From the NCBI GenBank assembly GCA_047617105.1, contig JBLGCB010000003.1, positions 1-64,000 on the forward strand: DNA of 64,000 nt, written 5' to 3'. Source of the stretch: JABSOG01 sp047617105 (GTDB lineage: Bacteria; Pseudomonadota; Gammaproteobacteria; Enterobacterales; Alteromonadaceae). Below are positions 1 to 9,579 of this stretch, piece by piece. Under the pieces are notes generated by a model. It saw only the letters and a list, made by a program, of their open reading frames with translations. It was not told the DNA's origin and ran no database searches. A program made the position numbers and the translations under genes. Numbering within the stretch: the stretch's first letter is position 1; each line of letters starts with the position of its first letter.

Positions 1-735
1 AAACCAAATGCCCAGTTTTTAACCACCAGCTTGTTGGATATTGAATGTCCATTGGCCGGTCAAGACATCGAACCAGGCAGCTACGATTTTGTCATTGCCA
101 CCAATGTACTTCACGCCACCAGTGATATGCGCAATACGTTGCGTAACGCCAAGGCTTGCCTCAAACCTGGCGGGTTAATTTTTATTAATGAACTGTGCCA
201 ACCGTCTTTATATGCCCACCTTACCTTTGGTTTGCTGCAAGGTTGGTGGCAACATCAAGATTCTGCGCTGCGCATTGATGATAGCCCTTTATTGTCACCC
301 ACATCATGGACTCATATCCTCGAATCTGAGGGTTTTGCTGGCATCACCTGGCCGACCCATCAATGCCAGTCACTGGGGCAGCAGATTATGATTGCCCGTA
401 GCGACGGTTTGGTTCGTCAGGCGGTGAGCAATAACCGCCAAACTGCGATGCTTAAGCAAGATACCATTAGCACATCAGCAACCATCACGGCAGATAGGGA
501 GGTTGCACAATCGATTTTACCATACACCACTTTACTGATTAAAAATATTGCCGCCAAAATCCTTAGAATACCAAAAGATTCGATTTTACTGGATGAGCCA
601 CTTGAGCGTTACGGTTTTGATTCTATTTTGGTCAGGCAATTAACGGCGGCCTTATCGAACTCTTTTGATAAAATTAACACCGCCTTAATTTACCAAGTAC
701 AAACATTTGGTGAGTTGGTTGACCACCTGATTGAG
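1..735 (+). other. PKS module end: C-methyltransferase (partial)-ACP
   Basis: Residues visible from base 1 align with the C-terminal halves of the two complete C-methyltransferase domains further downstream (shared NSYD/GSYD-x-VIATN, HLTFGLLxGWW and GQQ/GHQ-xIxxxSDG elements). The SAM-binding glycine motif lies before the window. The ACP follows, with the phosphopantetheine serine at 622-624 in GFDSI. It lacks the beta-branching tryptophan. Expected chemistry: alpha-methylation of the chain before the beta-branching module. Confidence 0.9.
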
Positions 736-3700
736 CATCAGTCAGCGCAATTACAGCGCTTAATGACGAATGATATAACGACCAAGACAGGTGATCATCA
801 GTATCCACAACAGATCACCAGCAGTGAGACAACACCGTCTCAACTGGGTCGCGAAAAACGACAAACTCGCCAGCTCAGCGATAATAAAATTGCCATAATC
901 GGCATGAGCGGGCGTTATCCGATGGCGCAAGATTTGGCCCAATTTTGGCAGGTGCTGGTGACGGGTAAGGACAGTATTTCGCTGATCCCTCAAGATCGCT
1001 GGCAGTGGCAAACATCTTATGAAGCCGATCCTCAACGGGCCATTGAGCAAGGCAAATCCTATTGTAAATGGGGCGGCTTTATTCAAGGTGCCAAAGAGTT
1101 TGATGCCCATTTTTTTGGCATTAGCCCGCGTGAAGTGATTGGTATGGATCCCCAAGAAAGACTCTTTGTTCAGTTTGCATGGCAGGCGATGGAAGATGCA
1201 GGACATACCAGGGATATGCTAAAAAACCAATACAAACAACGCGTTGGTGTTTTTGCTGGCATCACCAGAACCGGTTTTGAACTGTTCGGCCCGCACTTAT
1301 GGAGTCAAGGAAAAGTCGCTCAACCACGCACATCGTTTAGCTCAGTGGCCAATCGCTTGTCTTACTTTTTAGATCTTCGTGGTCCGAGTATGCCCATTGA
1401 CACCATGTGTTCTTCATCGTTAAGCGCAGTGCACCAGGCGTGTCAACATATTCTCAATGGTGCCTGTGATCTGGCTTTTGCGGGTGGCGTCAATTTATAC
1501 CTTCATCCGGCTTCATACAACCACCTTAGTGGCTTACAAATGCTGTCACCAGAGGGACGCTGTAAGAGTTTCGGCGAAAACGCCAATGGTTTTGTACCAG
1601 GAGAGGGCGTGGGGATCGTGTTGTTAAAACCCTTATCTCAGGCCATAACAGACGGTGATAATATTCATGCCACGATTGTTGGCAGTCAGATGAATCATGG
1701 TGGCAAAACCAATGGTTATACCGTGCCGAATCCTAATGCTCAGGCTGCGTTGATAGCGGATGCTTTGAGTATGAGTGGCATCACTCCTCAACAATTGAGT
1801 TATATTGAAGCCCATGGTACAGGCACAGAATTGGGCGATCCGATTGAAATCGCGGCGTTAAGCAGTGCATTTAGCCCTTGGGACAGCAATACAAGCCGCT
1901 GTGCTTTAGGTTCAGTCAAAACCAACATTGGTCACCTTGAAGCAGCCGCCGGTATTGCAGGATTAACCAAGGTGATTTTACAGCTCAAACACCAAACCTT
2001 AGTACCGACACTCCATGCCGATAAAGAAAACCCCAATATACAGTTTGCAGATAGTCCTTTTAAATTACAAAAACAGCTGGAAAGCTGGCAGGTAGCAGGC
2101 AATTCAGATAAACAGGATGATAAAAACAAACGCCGCTTGGCCGGGGTATCTTCCTTTGGCGCCGGTGGTACCAATGCTCATGTTATTGTTGAAGAGTATC
2201 AACGTTGCCATCAAGTTGAGCCGCCAAATGGCGCTGTATTGGTGTTATTGTCTGCCAGAAATCCCAGTGGCCTGATAGCTTACGCCAAAAAACTGGGCGA
2301 CTTTCTTAGCATCAACACATTGCATATGAAAAACCTGGCTTACACCACCCAACTGGGGCGCGAAGCATTTAAGTGTCGCGTGGCCATGATTGCCAACAAC
2401 CAATCAGACTTACAACAAAAACTGGCCAGTTTCATCGCCAATCAAGAGGATGACAATATACAAAGTGGCCGGGTCAATAAAGCGAGTCTTGATGCAATCA
2501 ATCATGGTGAGCAAAACCCAGGTATTGAGCGCTGGCTTGAGGCAGCAGATTATCGCTCATTGTCTAATGCATGGGTGCAAGGGGAAAATGTTGACTGGCA
2601 ACAACTCTATTGCTCGGCCAAGCAAACCCCTTATCGTATCAGTCTGCCGACTTATCCCTTTGACAATAAATACTTTTGGTTAGAACTACCTGATGCAGAC
2701 AACCTGCAACCCCCACCTAATAATGATGTTCGTCTGCCAACCGCTGGCAAAATCAATCTGGCCAGCCCTGATGAATTAGCAGCCTTAATGCATACTCATA
2801 CCAGTGCAGATATCAAGGTAAAACCTCGATTTAGCCTCAGCAGTTTGACAGCCTCGATGGCTTTGCATAAGCCCCGTGAGGATAATGTCAATACTTGCGA
2901 TACCATTGAATTACCTGAGGCTTTGGTGACACTGAATATTGCGTTTGAAGAGGATATTGGTGATTACCAATTAAAGCTTGATCAGCAAATGGCGCATATC
3001 ACCAATAACGATATAAAAGTGGCTATGCTGGCTTATAACCCTCTATCTGGCGGTTCCCGCCAACATCAGTCAATACTCATCGACTTTATGGCAGCCCTAC
3101 CACTGCCCGTAGTCAGCACATTTTGCCGTAAACCCGACAGTTTGGCTTGGTGTATCGCTGGTCTTAGTGATTTCCCTCTATTTAGCCAATTCAGCAATGA
3201 TGATTTGGCAGATTTAACACCATCACAACTGACCGTACTCAACGCCAGGTTTAGTGGTGGGGCCGAGTTATCATTGGATGAAAATAAGCCGTTATCATTA
3301 ACAACAGCACCTGGTATGCAAGTCGTTAAAGCCAACCAATTGGTAGCAGTTGCTGCTGATATGGTCCAACAGCTACAACAATCGCCAAAAATTGCCCTTG
3401 AAGCCTTAAAGCAGACATTGTCCTTGAGTCACAACTCGGCCATAAAAGCCGCTTTTTTGGCCGCTTCAGGGTCGCCGATACCGCCACAAGCTAAGGGTTA
3501 CGGTTGTGCATTAATGCAACAATCACTCAAAGCACTGGCGGGTCAACAAGCAGGGATAAAGACAGAACAACAACCGACTTATATCACCACCTTTAACAAT
3601 GTCATTCAACTTCACCGTTGTGCTGATGGTGTTGTGCAGCTGACGCTCTGCGAAAAAGCGCAAAAAAACATGTTTAGTGATGACTTTAGTGCCGGTCTCA

Positions 3701-6700
3701 GAGCGGCATTCTTAGCCATTGAGCAGTGCCACGACGATAAAGTCGTGGTGATCGTGGGTTTTGATCAGTATTTTTGTTGCGGTGGCACAAAAGATAACTT
3801 ATTGGCGATTTATCAGCACCAAGCAAAGTTTACCGACAACGATATTCATCGTGTGGCACAGCAATGCGCTTTGCCGGTGATCGCGGCGATGCAGGGACAT
3901 GCCATTGGTGGCGGTTGGTCATTTGGACTGTTCTGCGACTTGGCAGTGTTTAGTTTACAAAGCACCTATCACGCCCCTTATATGCGTTATGGATTTACCC
4001 CGGGCGCTGGCTCGACGCTTATTTTCCCTGACCGTCTTGGCCAACAACTGGCTCGTGAAATATTGTTGATGGCCAAAGAATACAGCGGTTTTGAACTGAA
4101 GGAAAAGGGCTTACCGATGCCGGTATTACCGCGCAATGAGGTTTTGCCTTTTGCCCTGTCCGCAGCCCATTTATTGGCGACGCAATCAAGGCAACAATTG
4201 ATCAGTGAAAAAGCGGCTAGGGTCAAACCATTCGCCCCACGTATTGATACAACCCATCAGCGTGAGCTGGCGATGCATGAGCGGACGTTTGTTGGCCAGA
4301 CGCAGGTATTGGCACACATCAATACCTTTTTTAATCAACCACAACATAGCAGTCACTTAGACTCATCACCAGAGCTGTTGCCATCAGCTGAGAAAACCAA
4401 TCCCAGCAGCAGGCAACATACCCACCAGGTATTGGATGTACTCAAAACACTGCTCGCCAAGGAGTTGATGCTGGTATTGGCAGATATTGATGACGATGAT
4501 TTATTTGTTGATTTGGGTATAGATTCTATTATTGCCGTCACTTGGATCAACCAAGTCAATGCTCATTTTAATGTGTCGGTTGGTTCCTACCAAGTGTATA
4601 ACCACCCTAGTTTGACGGCGTTTTCAGTGTTTATATCGTCATTAACAGAGCCCTCAAATGCCCATCAGGCCAGTAATGCCCAGACCAACACAATCGACCC
4701 ACCGCCTGTGGCATCAACGATACCAACGCCTATAGCACCAAAGGTGCTAACTCAACTTCGTGGCTCTTTGGCGGCTGAATTGTTTATGGACCCATCAGAA
4801 ATAGAGGATGATGCCGTATTCATTGATATGGGGATGGATTCAATTCATGTGATTGTCTGGATAAAGAAAATTAACGCGTTGTTTAATTGTCAGTTATCCA
4901 CCAGCCATATCTACAAATACCCGACTTTAATCGACTTGCATCAGTATCTTGAAACGATTGTTGCCAATAATATACCGCTGAGAACAGTAGCTAAAAAACC
5001 AGCAACGAGAAGCCCTCATCATTTGACCATGAGTGCCTCACCGCCGAGTGTTCAAGCGCCCGAACAGCCACTCGCGCAGTCACAATCATCAGTAAAACCC
5101 GTCAATACTGACGAACGCCCTGCAATGGCGGTTATTGGCATGGCTGGCCAGTTTCCGGGTGCCAATAATTTGCAACAATACTGGGATAATATCGCCAGTG
5201 GCAAAGATTGCATCACAGAAATTGGCGCGCAACGCTGGGATATTAACGAATTCTTTGATCAAGACAAGCAGGCTCAGGGCAAGAGTTATTCTAAATGGAT
5301 GGGAGCTGTCGCGGGAATTGCGCACTTTGATCCGTTGTTTTTTAATATTTCGCCTCATGAAGCCGAATATATGGATCCGCAACAGCGTTTATTTTTGCAA
5401 ACCAGTTGGCACTGTATTGAGGATGCTGGTTATAATCCAGCCGATTTGGCAGGCACCAATTGTGGTGTCTTTGTCGGCTGTGAAAAAGGCGATTACAGCG
5501 AACGCGCTCAGCACCAAGGTTTAAATGCCTATGCACTACTGGGCAGTTCAATGGCTTTATTACCCGCGAGGATCGCCTATTATTTAGATTTGCAAGGTCC
5601 CTGCATGGCCATTGATACTGCTTGTTCAGCCTCCCTTGTGGCGATCGCCAATGCATGTGACAACTTACAATTACAAAACTGCGATATCGCCATTGCTGGT
5701 GGCGTTTATGTGCTTTGTGGTCCCCAGTTACATGTGATGATGAGTAAAGCGGGTATGTTATCACCCACCGGACGCTGCCATACCTTTGACCAACAAGCAG
5801 ATGGATTTGTCCCTGGTGAAGGGGTTGGGGCGATATTACTCAAACGCCTCAGTGATGCCCAACAAAGCCGCGACAACATCCGCGGTGTCATCAAAGCTTG
5901 GGGAGTCAATCAAGATGGTAAATCCAATGGTATTACCGCCCCTTGTGGCCAATCTCAACAACGTTTGATCAGCGATACCTACCGTCGATTTAAGGTTAAT
6001 CCTAACGATATCCAACTGTTAGAAGCACACGGGACAGGCACTAAATTGGGCGACCCAATAGAAGTCGACGCCTTATGCGCAAGTTTTACCCCTTTTAATC
6101 AGCAGCAACATTATTGTGCTTTAGGTTCTGTCAAAAGCAATATCGGCCATTTGGCCACTGCCGCAGGCATTGCTGGCACCCTAAAAATATTGTTGGCGCT
6201 TAAACACCAACAGTTACCCCCAACCATTCACTACCAATCACTCAATGAACAAATCAACCTCGATAATTCAGCATTTTTTATCAATGTTAAATGCCTGCCT
6301 TGGCAGGTTGTGCCAGGCCAAAAGCGAACTGCAGCCATCAATTCGTTTGGTTTTAGCGGCACCAATGCCCATTTGGTGATTGAACAATATGGTGACCAGC
6401 CATGCCCAACTGAGTCTGAGCCAACAAATACAGCAACCACTCGACTGGCCAGCTTATTGGATGTGGCGGATGCCAATGCGACAATCTATCCTTTTGTACT
6501 ATCCGCCGCCAATAAAGCGCGATTGTTGGAATATAGCCGATTAATGGCTGCATTTGTCGACGACAATCGTGATAATCGCGATTTTAGTCTGGCTGATTTT
6601 AGCTATACCTTGTGCCTCGGCCGTAAGCCTATGGACGCTCGACTTGGATTGACCTTTAGTCACATTGACGAACTGATCCATAAACTCGATGCTTTTCAAA

Positions 6701-9579
6701 ACCAACAGCCATCACCAGGCTATATTTATGCGGATAAAAACCAACAACAATCGTCATCACTGGCCAATACATCGCTATCCCAAGGGCGCGATAATCACCT
6801 GCTCAGTCAACTTGATGCTTGGGTGAAAGGTGCCACCATTGAATGGTCAAAACAAGTCTTCTCAGCACACCCCCATAAGCGATGCTCAATACCCCATTAT
6901 CCTTTTAGTAAAGACATTTATTGGCTTGAATACCCTGCAAAATCTGCTGCACCGACCGTGAAACAGCTGTCAATGAGCCAAATTAAATGGCTTGAAAAAG
7001 GCTTAAATCCAGTCGATTTGAGTGAGCGCTTCAAAGACAAGCAGCAACATCCTGTGGTCATTGTTTATGGTCTTCAAGCAGAAAAAGATGCCCTAATGTC
7101 GCTATTGACCAGTGTCAGTCAATCGGTTGGTCTCAATCAAACAGCCGACATTAGCTGTTATCATTACAGTACCATAGAGACCATGCCGGTTGAGATCTCA
7201 GCCATGTCGATATTTGTTATCGGCGTTAATGTCGATCAGATCATGACTGTGATGAACCAGCTGAACCGCGACAATTTTAACCATAAAGAGATTCAGATAT
7301 ATGGCTTGTCAACGGAACAAATGCTCACTCAGGCGATGATAAACAGCATCTGTCGGCAAAATTTGATGGTGGTGCATGTAGATAATAATGAAAAACCACT
7401 GCAAAAATATCAACTGTTACTGCGCGAGTGGTTGAGCCATGATGGTCATACCAACACAGCCAATAGGGTGGTGGTACGCCACGATAAAAACCAGCGCTTT
7501 CAATCACAAGATTTGCCAATGTCTATCCGAGTAGGTCATGGCGAGCGCCAAACAGATGTACCGGCTAAAAAACAATTGTGCCGTATCAACAAAAGCTGGC
7601 GCAAACAAACGCTGACTGCCCGCCCATCTGAGCCGATGGATAATACCTTGGTGATTGTTAACAGCGACAACCAAAGTCTTATCGCAGGATTGCTTTATGG
7701 TGAAGCGGTCACCATGGTGCTGGCTGATAGCACGCTAATTCAGTTCGATAATTGGCAGTGTGGTAAACATAGCGCCAATAGGATCATCACTGCCTATGGC
7801 CCAGTCGATAAAATACTCGATCTCAGTGATTTGTATGCCACAGGCCAAGCAAACGATAGTGATAAAGCGGGAAAAATCGCCTTTTATCAACAATTGGTGC
7901 GTGAGTGTGCTTCGCTTAACATCCTCTATCTGACTCAATCTCTGCATAGCTTCAACAATCGAACCATGAATTTGGCTGGGGCAAAATTTGCAGGCCTTGC
8001 GACGACACTGTCGGTTGAGCACCCTGATGTTGTCTGTCGCCATGTTGACGTTGATTTGGCGATGCTTGACCATCCGCTGGATTTTAAAGCCATGCTAAGC
8101 AACGAATTCCCTTGCCAGCGGCTTGAACCGCAAATTTGTTACCGCCAAAATCAACGTTATGTGGCAACATTAACGGCAGCGCAAAACCACCAACCCACCA
8201 GCAAATATACCCCAACACCCGATGGGGTTTATGTGATCTCTGGTGGCCTCGGTGGCATTGGCCTACAGATTGCTGATTATTTGGTTCAAAACGGAGCAAA
8301 GAAACTGGTTTTGATGGGGTTCAACGCACTGCCAGACCGCTCTATTTGGCATAGTGAACAATTGCCAGCCGCGCTTAAAGAAAAAATTAACCATATTCAA
8401 GCACTGGAACAGAAACTCGATCACTTAAGCCTCTACACTGGCTCACTGGAAAATCAGCCAGGGGTAACGGCATACTTTGATATGATCCGCGCCCATGTGG
8501 GTGCTATCGTCGGGGTGGTTCACTCTGCTGGTAAAGGCTCTGATTTTGCCACTCCTGCGTTTATCGCCAAAAATCAGCAGCAAATTGCCACCGTGATGGC
8601 ACCCAAAGTGGCCGCGCTGGATGTGATGTGCAACATTTTTGCTGATGACGATTTGGCATTTTTTGTCGCTTTCTCTTCGCTAACCGCGCTGATCCCGCGT
8701 TTTGCCAAAGGCTGCTTTGATTACGCCATGGCCAATCATTATGTTGAGCGGTTAATGGCTTTCAAAAATCAACATCATCATAAAGGCTACAAAGCCATTA
8801 GCTGGGTCGACTGGCATGAATGTGGTATGGCCACCCGCAGTTCTCCAGCGATATTAAAGACCATGAACCATCAACTCAATCAGCTGGGCTTATTTACCCA
8901 TTCTAATAATGAAGGCAAAGCCCTGTTTGAACAGGCACTCCAGCAAGACAGTGATTGGGTTTTGAACTGTTATATGGATTTGGCCAAATTTGAAACTGCG
9001 GTGGATAATGAAGCGCAAAAGGGCGATGACCAGCGCCATCATCAATACCAAACGCCGCACAGCGCCCAATCCCCTGCCAAGCACTGGATAGTCGAACATA
9101 TTCAGGGTTGGGAAGTCATCGTCAAGCAATATGGTGCTATCGCGCCAGATGAGATTGACAAAATCATTAGCTTTGAGCAAATTCAAACCCTAGATAACAG
9201 CCTAATCCATCGTATTTATTTGTTGTTATATCCCAACCTTGGCAAACCATCTGGCCAAGAAAACGGCCACAGCACCGCCAATGCGAACCAAACCCAGCGC
9301 CTTGACATCATTCGCACCACCGTTTGTAAGGTGCTTAAATTGGCCAATATCGATGATGACATTGATTTTCAGGATTATGGGCTAGATTCGATTTCTGCGA
9401 CCCAGTTGGCTTTAAAACTAGAGCAGTCATTAACCACACAAGTGAAGTCACACTGGTTGATTGATTTTCCCACCATTAATGCGTTGGCCGATAAGTTACC
9501 AAGCCTGCCTGCAATGACCACGAGCTCGACATCCCAGCCAAATATGATAACCAACACTATGACGAGTGAAGAGATATGA
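1..9579 (+). CDS. trans-AT polyketide synthase, 5'-truncated (cMT-ACP / KS-ECH-ACP-ACP / KS-KR-ACP)
   Basis: The reading frame is open from base 1, so the protein starts upstream; 3192 residues are visible. Domains in order: C-terminal half of a C-methyltransferase (VIATNVLHAT, GLLQGWW), ACP (GFDSI), KS (DTMCSSS, HGTGT, NIGH), enoyl-CoA hydratase/crotonase, two ACPs in tandem (GIDSI, GMDSI), KS (DTACSAS, HGTGT, NIGH), KR (GGLGGIG, YAMAN) and ACP (GLDSI). No acyltransferase domain occurs after any KS, only the short post-KS adaptor ending in YPF...YWLE-type motifs, so malonyl units must be loaded in trans. It is a cytosolic megasynthase acting upstream of the giant PKS/NRPS at 10720. Its stop overlaps the next ATG by four bases (ATGA), indicating translational coupling. 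The domain order resembles the left half of pederin-type synthases (inference). PKS identity is certain; the product is not. Confidence 0.97.
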   Translation, partial: KPNAQFLTTSLLDIECPLAGQDIEPGSYDFVIATNVLHATSDMRNTLRNAKACLKPGGLIFINELCQPSLYAHLTFGLLQGWWQHQDSALRIDDSPLLSPTSWTHILESEGFAGITWPTHQCQSLGQQIMIARSDGLVRQAVSNNRQTAMLKQDTISTSATITADREVAQSILPYTTLLIKNIAAKILRIPKDSILLDEPLERYGFDSILVRQLTAALSNSFDKINTALIYQVQTFGELVDHLIEHQSAQLQRLMTNDITTKTGDHQYPQQITSSETTPSQLGREKRQTRQLSDNKIAIIGMSGRYPMAQDLAQFWQVLVTGKDSISLIPQDRWQWQTSYEADPQRAIEQGKSYCKWGGFIQGAKEFDAHFFGISPREVIGMDPQERLFVQFAWQAMEDAGHTRDMLKNQYKQRVGVFAGITRTGFELFGPHLWSQGKVAQPRTSFSSVANRLSYFLDLRGPSMPIDTMCSSSLSAVHQACQHILNGACDLAFAGGVNLYLHPASYNHLSGLQMLSPEGRCKSFGENANGFVPGEGVGIVLLKPLSQAITDGDNIHATIVGSQMNHGGKTNGYTVPNPNAQAALIADALSMSGITPQQLSYIEAHGTGTELGDPIEIAALSSAFSPWDSNTSRCALGSVKTNIGHLEAAAGIAGLTKVILQLKHQTLVPTLHADKENPNIQFADSPFKLQKQLESWQVAGNSDKQDDKNKRRLAGVSSFGAGGTNAHVIVEEYQRCHQVEPPNGAVLVLLSARNPSGLIAYAKKLGDFLSINTLHMKNLAYTTQLGREAFKCRVAMIANNQSDLQQKLASFIANQEDDNIQSGRVNKASLDAINHGEQNPGIERWLEAADYRSLSNAWVQGENVDWQQLYCSAKQTPYRISLPTYPFDNKYFWLELPDADNLQPPPNNDVRLPTAGKINLASPDELAALMHTHTSADIKVKPRFSLSSLTASMALHKPREDNVNTCDTIELPEALVTLNIAFEEDIGDYQLKLDQQMAHITNNDIKVAMLAYNPLSGGSRQHQSILIDFMAALPLPVVSTFCRKPDSLAWCIAGLSDFPLFSQFSNDDLADLTPSQLTVLNARFSGGAELSLDENKPLSLTTAPGMQVVKANQLVAVAADMVQQLQQSPKIALEALKQTLSLSHNSAIKAAFLAASGSPIPPQAKGYGCALMQQSLKALAGQQAGIKTEQQPTYITTFNNVIQLHRCADGVVQLTLCEKAQKNMFSDDFSAGLRAAFLAIEQCHDDKVVVIVGFDQYFCCGGTKDNLLAIYQHQAKFTDNDIHRVAQQCALPVIAAMQGHAIGGGWSFGLFCDLAVFSLQSTYHAPYMRYGFTPGAGSTLIFPDRLGQQLAREILLMAKEYSGFELKEKGLPMPVLPRNEVLPFALSAAHLLATQSRQQLISEKAARVKPFAPRIDTTHQRELAMHERTFVGQTQVLAHINTFFNQPQHSSHLDSSPELLPSAEKTNPSSRQHTHQVLDVLKTLLAKELMLVLADIDDDDLFVDLGIDSIIAVTWINQVNAHFNVSVGSYQVYNHPSLTAFSVFISSLTEPSNAHQASNAQTNTIDPPPVASTIPTPIAPKVLTQLRGSLAAELFMDPSEIEDDAVFIDMGMDSIHVIVWIKKINALFNCQLSTSHIYKYPTLIDLHQYLETIVANNIPLRTVAKKPATRSPHHLTMSASPPSVQAPEQPLAQSQSSVKPVNTDERPAMAVIGMAGQFPGANNLQQYWDNIASGKDCITEIGAQRWDINEFFDQDKQAQGKSYSKWMGAVAGIAHFDPLFFNISPHEAEYMDPQQRLFLQTSWHCIEDAGYNPADLAGTNCGVFVGCEKGDYSERAQHQGLNAYALLGSSMALLPARIAYYLDLQGPCMAIDTACSASLVAIANACDNLQLQNCDIAIAGGVYVLCGPQLHVMMSKAGMLSPTGRCHTFDQQADGFVPGEGVGAILLKRLSDAQQSRDNIRGVIKAWGVNQDGKSNGITAPCGQSQQRLISDTYRRFKVNPNDIQLLEAHGTGTKLGDPIEVDALCASFTPFNQQQHYCALGSVKSNIGHLATAAGIAGTLKILLALKHQQLPPTIHYQSLNEQINLDNSAFFINVKCLPWQVVPGQKRTAAINSFGFSGTNAHLVIEQYGDQPCPTESEPTNTATTRLASLLDVADANATIYPFVLSAANKARLLEYSRLMAAFVDDNRDNRDFSLADFSYTLCLGRKPMDARLGLTFSHIDELIHKLDAFQNQQPSPGYIYADKNQQQSSSLANTSLSQGRDNHLLSQLDAWVKGATIEWSKQVFSAHPHKRCSIPHYPFSKDIYWLEYPAKSAAPTVKQLSMSQIKWLEKGLNPVDLSERFKDKQQHPVVIVYGLQAEKDALMSLLTSVSQSVGLNQTADISCYHYSTIETMPVEISAMSIFVIGVNVDQIMTVMNQLNRDNFNHKEIQIYGLSTEQMLTQAMINSICRQNLMVVHVDNNEKPLQKYQLLLREWLSHDGHTNTANRVVVRHDKNQRFQSQDLPMSIRVGHGERQTDVPAKKQLCRINKSWRKQTLTARPSEPMDNTLVIVNSDNQSLIAGLLYGEAVTMVLADSTLIQFDNWQCGKHSANRIITAYGPVDKILDLSDLYATGQANDSDKAGKIAFYQQLVRECASLNILYLTQSLHSFNNRTMNLAGAKFAGLATTLSVEHPDVVCRHVDVDLAMLDHPLDFKAMLSNEFPCQRLEPQICYRQNQRYVATLTAAQNHQPTSKYTPTPDGVYVISGGLGGIGLQIADYLVQNGAKKLVLMGFNALPDRSIWHSEQLPAALKEKINHIQALEQKLDHLSLYTGSLENQPGVTAYFDMIRAHVGAIVGVVHSAGKGSDFATPAFIAKNQQQIATVMAPKVAALDVMCNIFADDDLAFFVAFSSLTALIPRFAKGCFDYAMANHYVERLMAFKNQHHHKGYKAISWVDWHECGMATRSSPAILKTMNHQLNQLGLFTHSNNEGKALFEQALQQDSDWVLNCYMDLAKFETAVDNEAQKGDDQRHHQYQTPHSAQSPAKHWIVEHIQGWEVIVKQYGAIAPDEIDKIISFEQIQTLDNSLIHRIYLLLYPNLGKPSGQENGHSTANANQTQRLDIIRTTVCKVLKLANIDDDIDFQDYGLDSISATQLALKLEQSLTTQVKSHWLIDFPTINALADKLPSLPAMTTSSTSQPNMITNTMTSEEI
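883..4960 (+). other. PKS beta-branching module: KS-ECH-ACP-ACP
   Basis: The KS has Cys at 1408-1410 and both histidine motifs (AHGTGT, NIGHLE), so it should elongate. The crotonase-fold domain at about 3601-4340 has the oxyanion-type GHAIGGG segment and FCCGG loop. Two ACPs follow with serines at 4525-4527 and 4840-4842. Each has Trp exactly six residues after the serine (4543-4545 and 4858-4860), a position known as a flag for HMG-synthase-dependent beta-branching. A linker with unknown function (about 2900-3570) separates KS and ECH. The matching HMG synthase, decarboxylating KS, ECH1 and donor ACP are not in this window. Confidence 0.9.
5119..9510 (+). other. PKS module: KS-KR-ACP
   Basis: The KS has Cys at 5623-5625 in DTACSAS plus HGTGT and NIGH. 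The KR Rossmann half starts near 8221 with GGLGGIG and has the catalytic serine (FSSL) and YAMAN tyrosine/asparagine. After the second beta strand the usual G-R that binds the NADPH phosphate is replaced by G-F-N, so cofactor use or activity is uncertain. The ACP serine is at 9388-9390 (GLDSI). The protein ends about 20 codons after the ACP with a short tail that may dock to the next synthase. Confidence 0.88.

Noticed and set aside
31..9579. Start of the first PKS at TTG 31
   Set aside because: The frame is open from base 1 and the first ten residues align with other cMT domains, so the gene is simply cut by the window edge.
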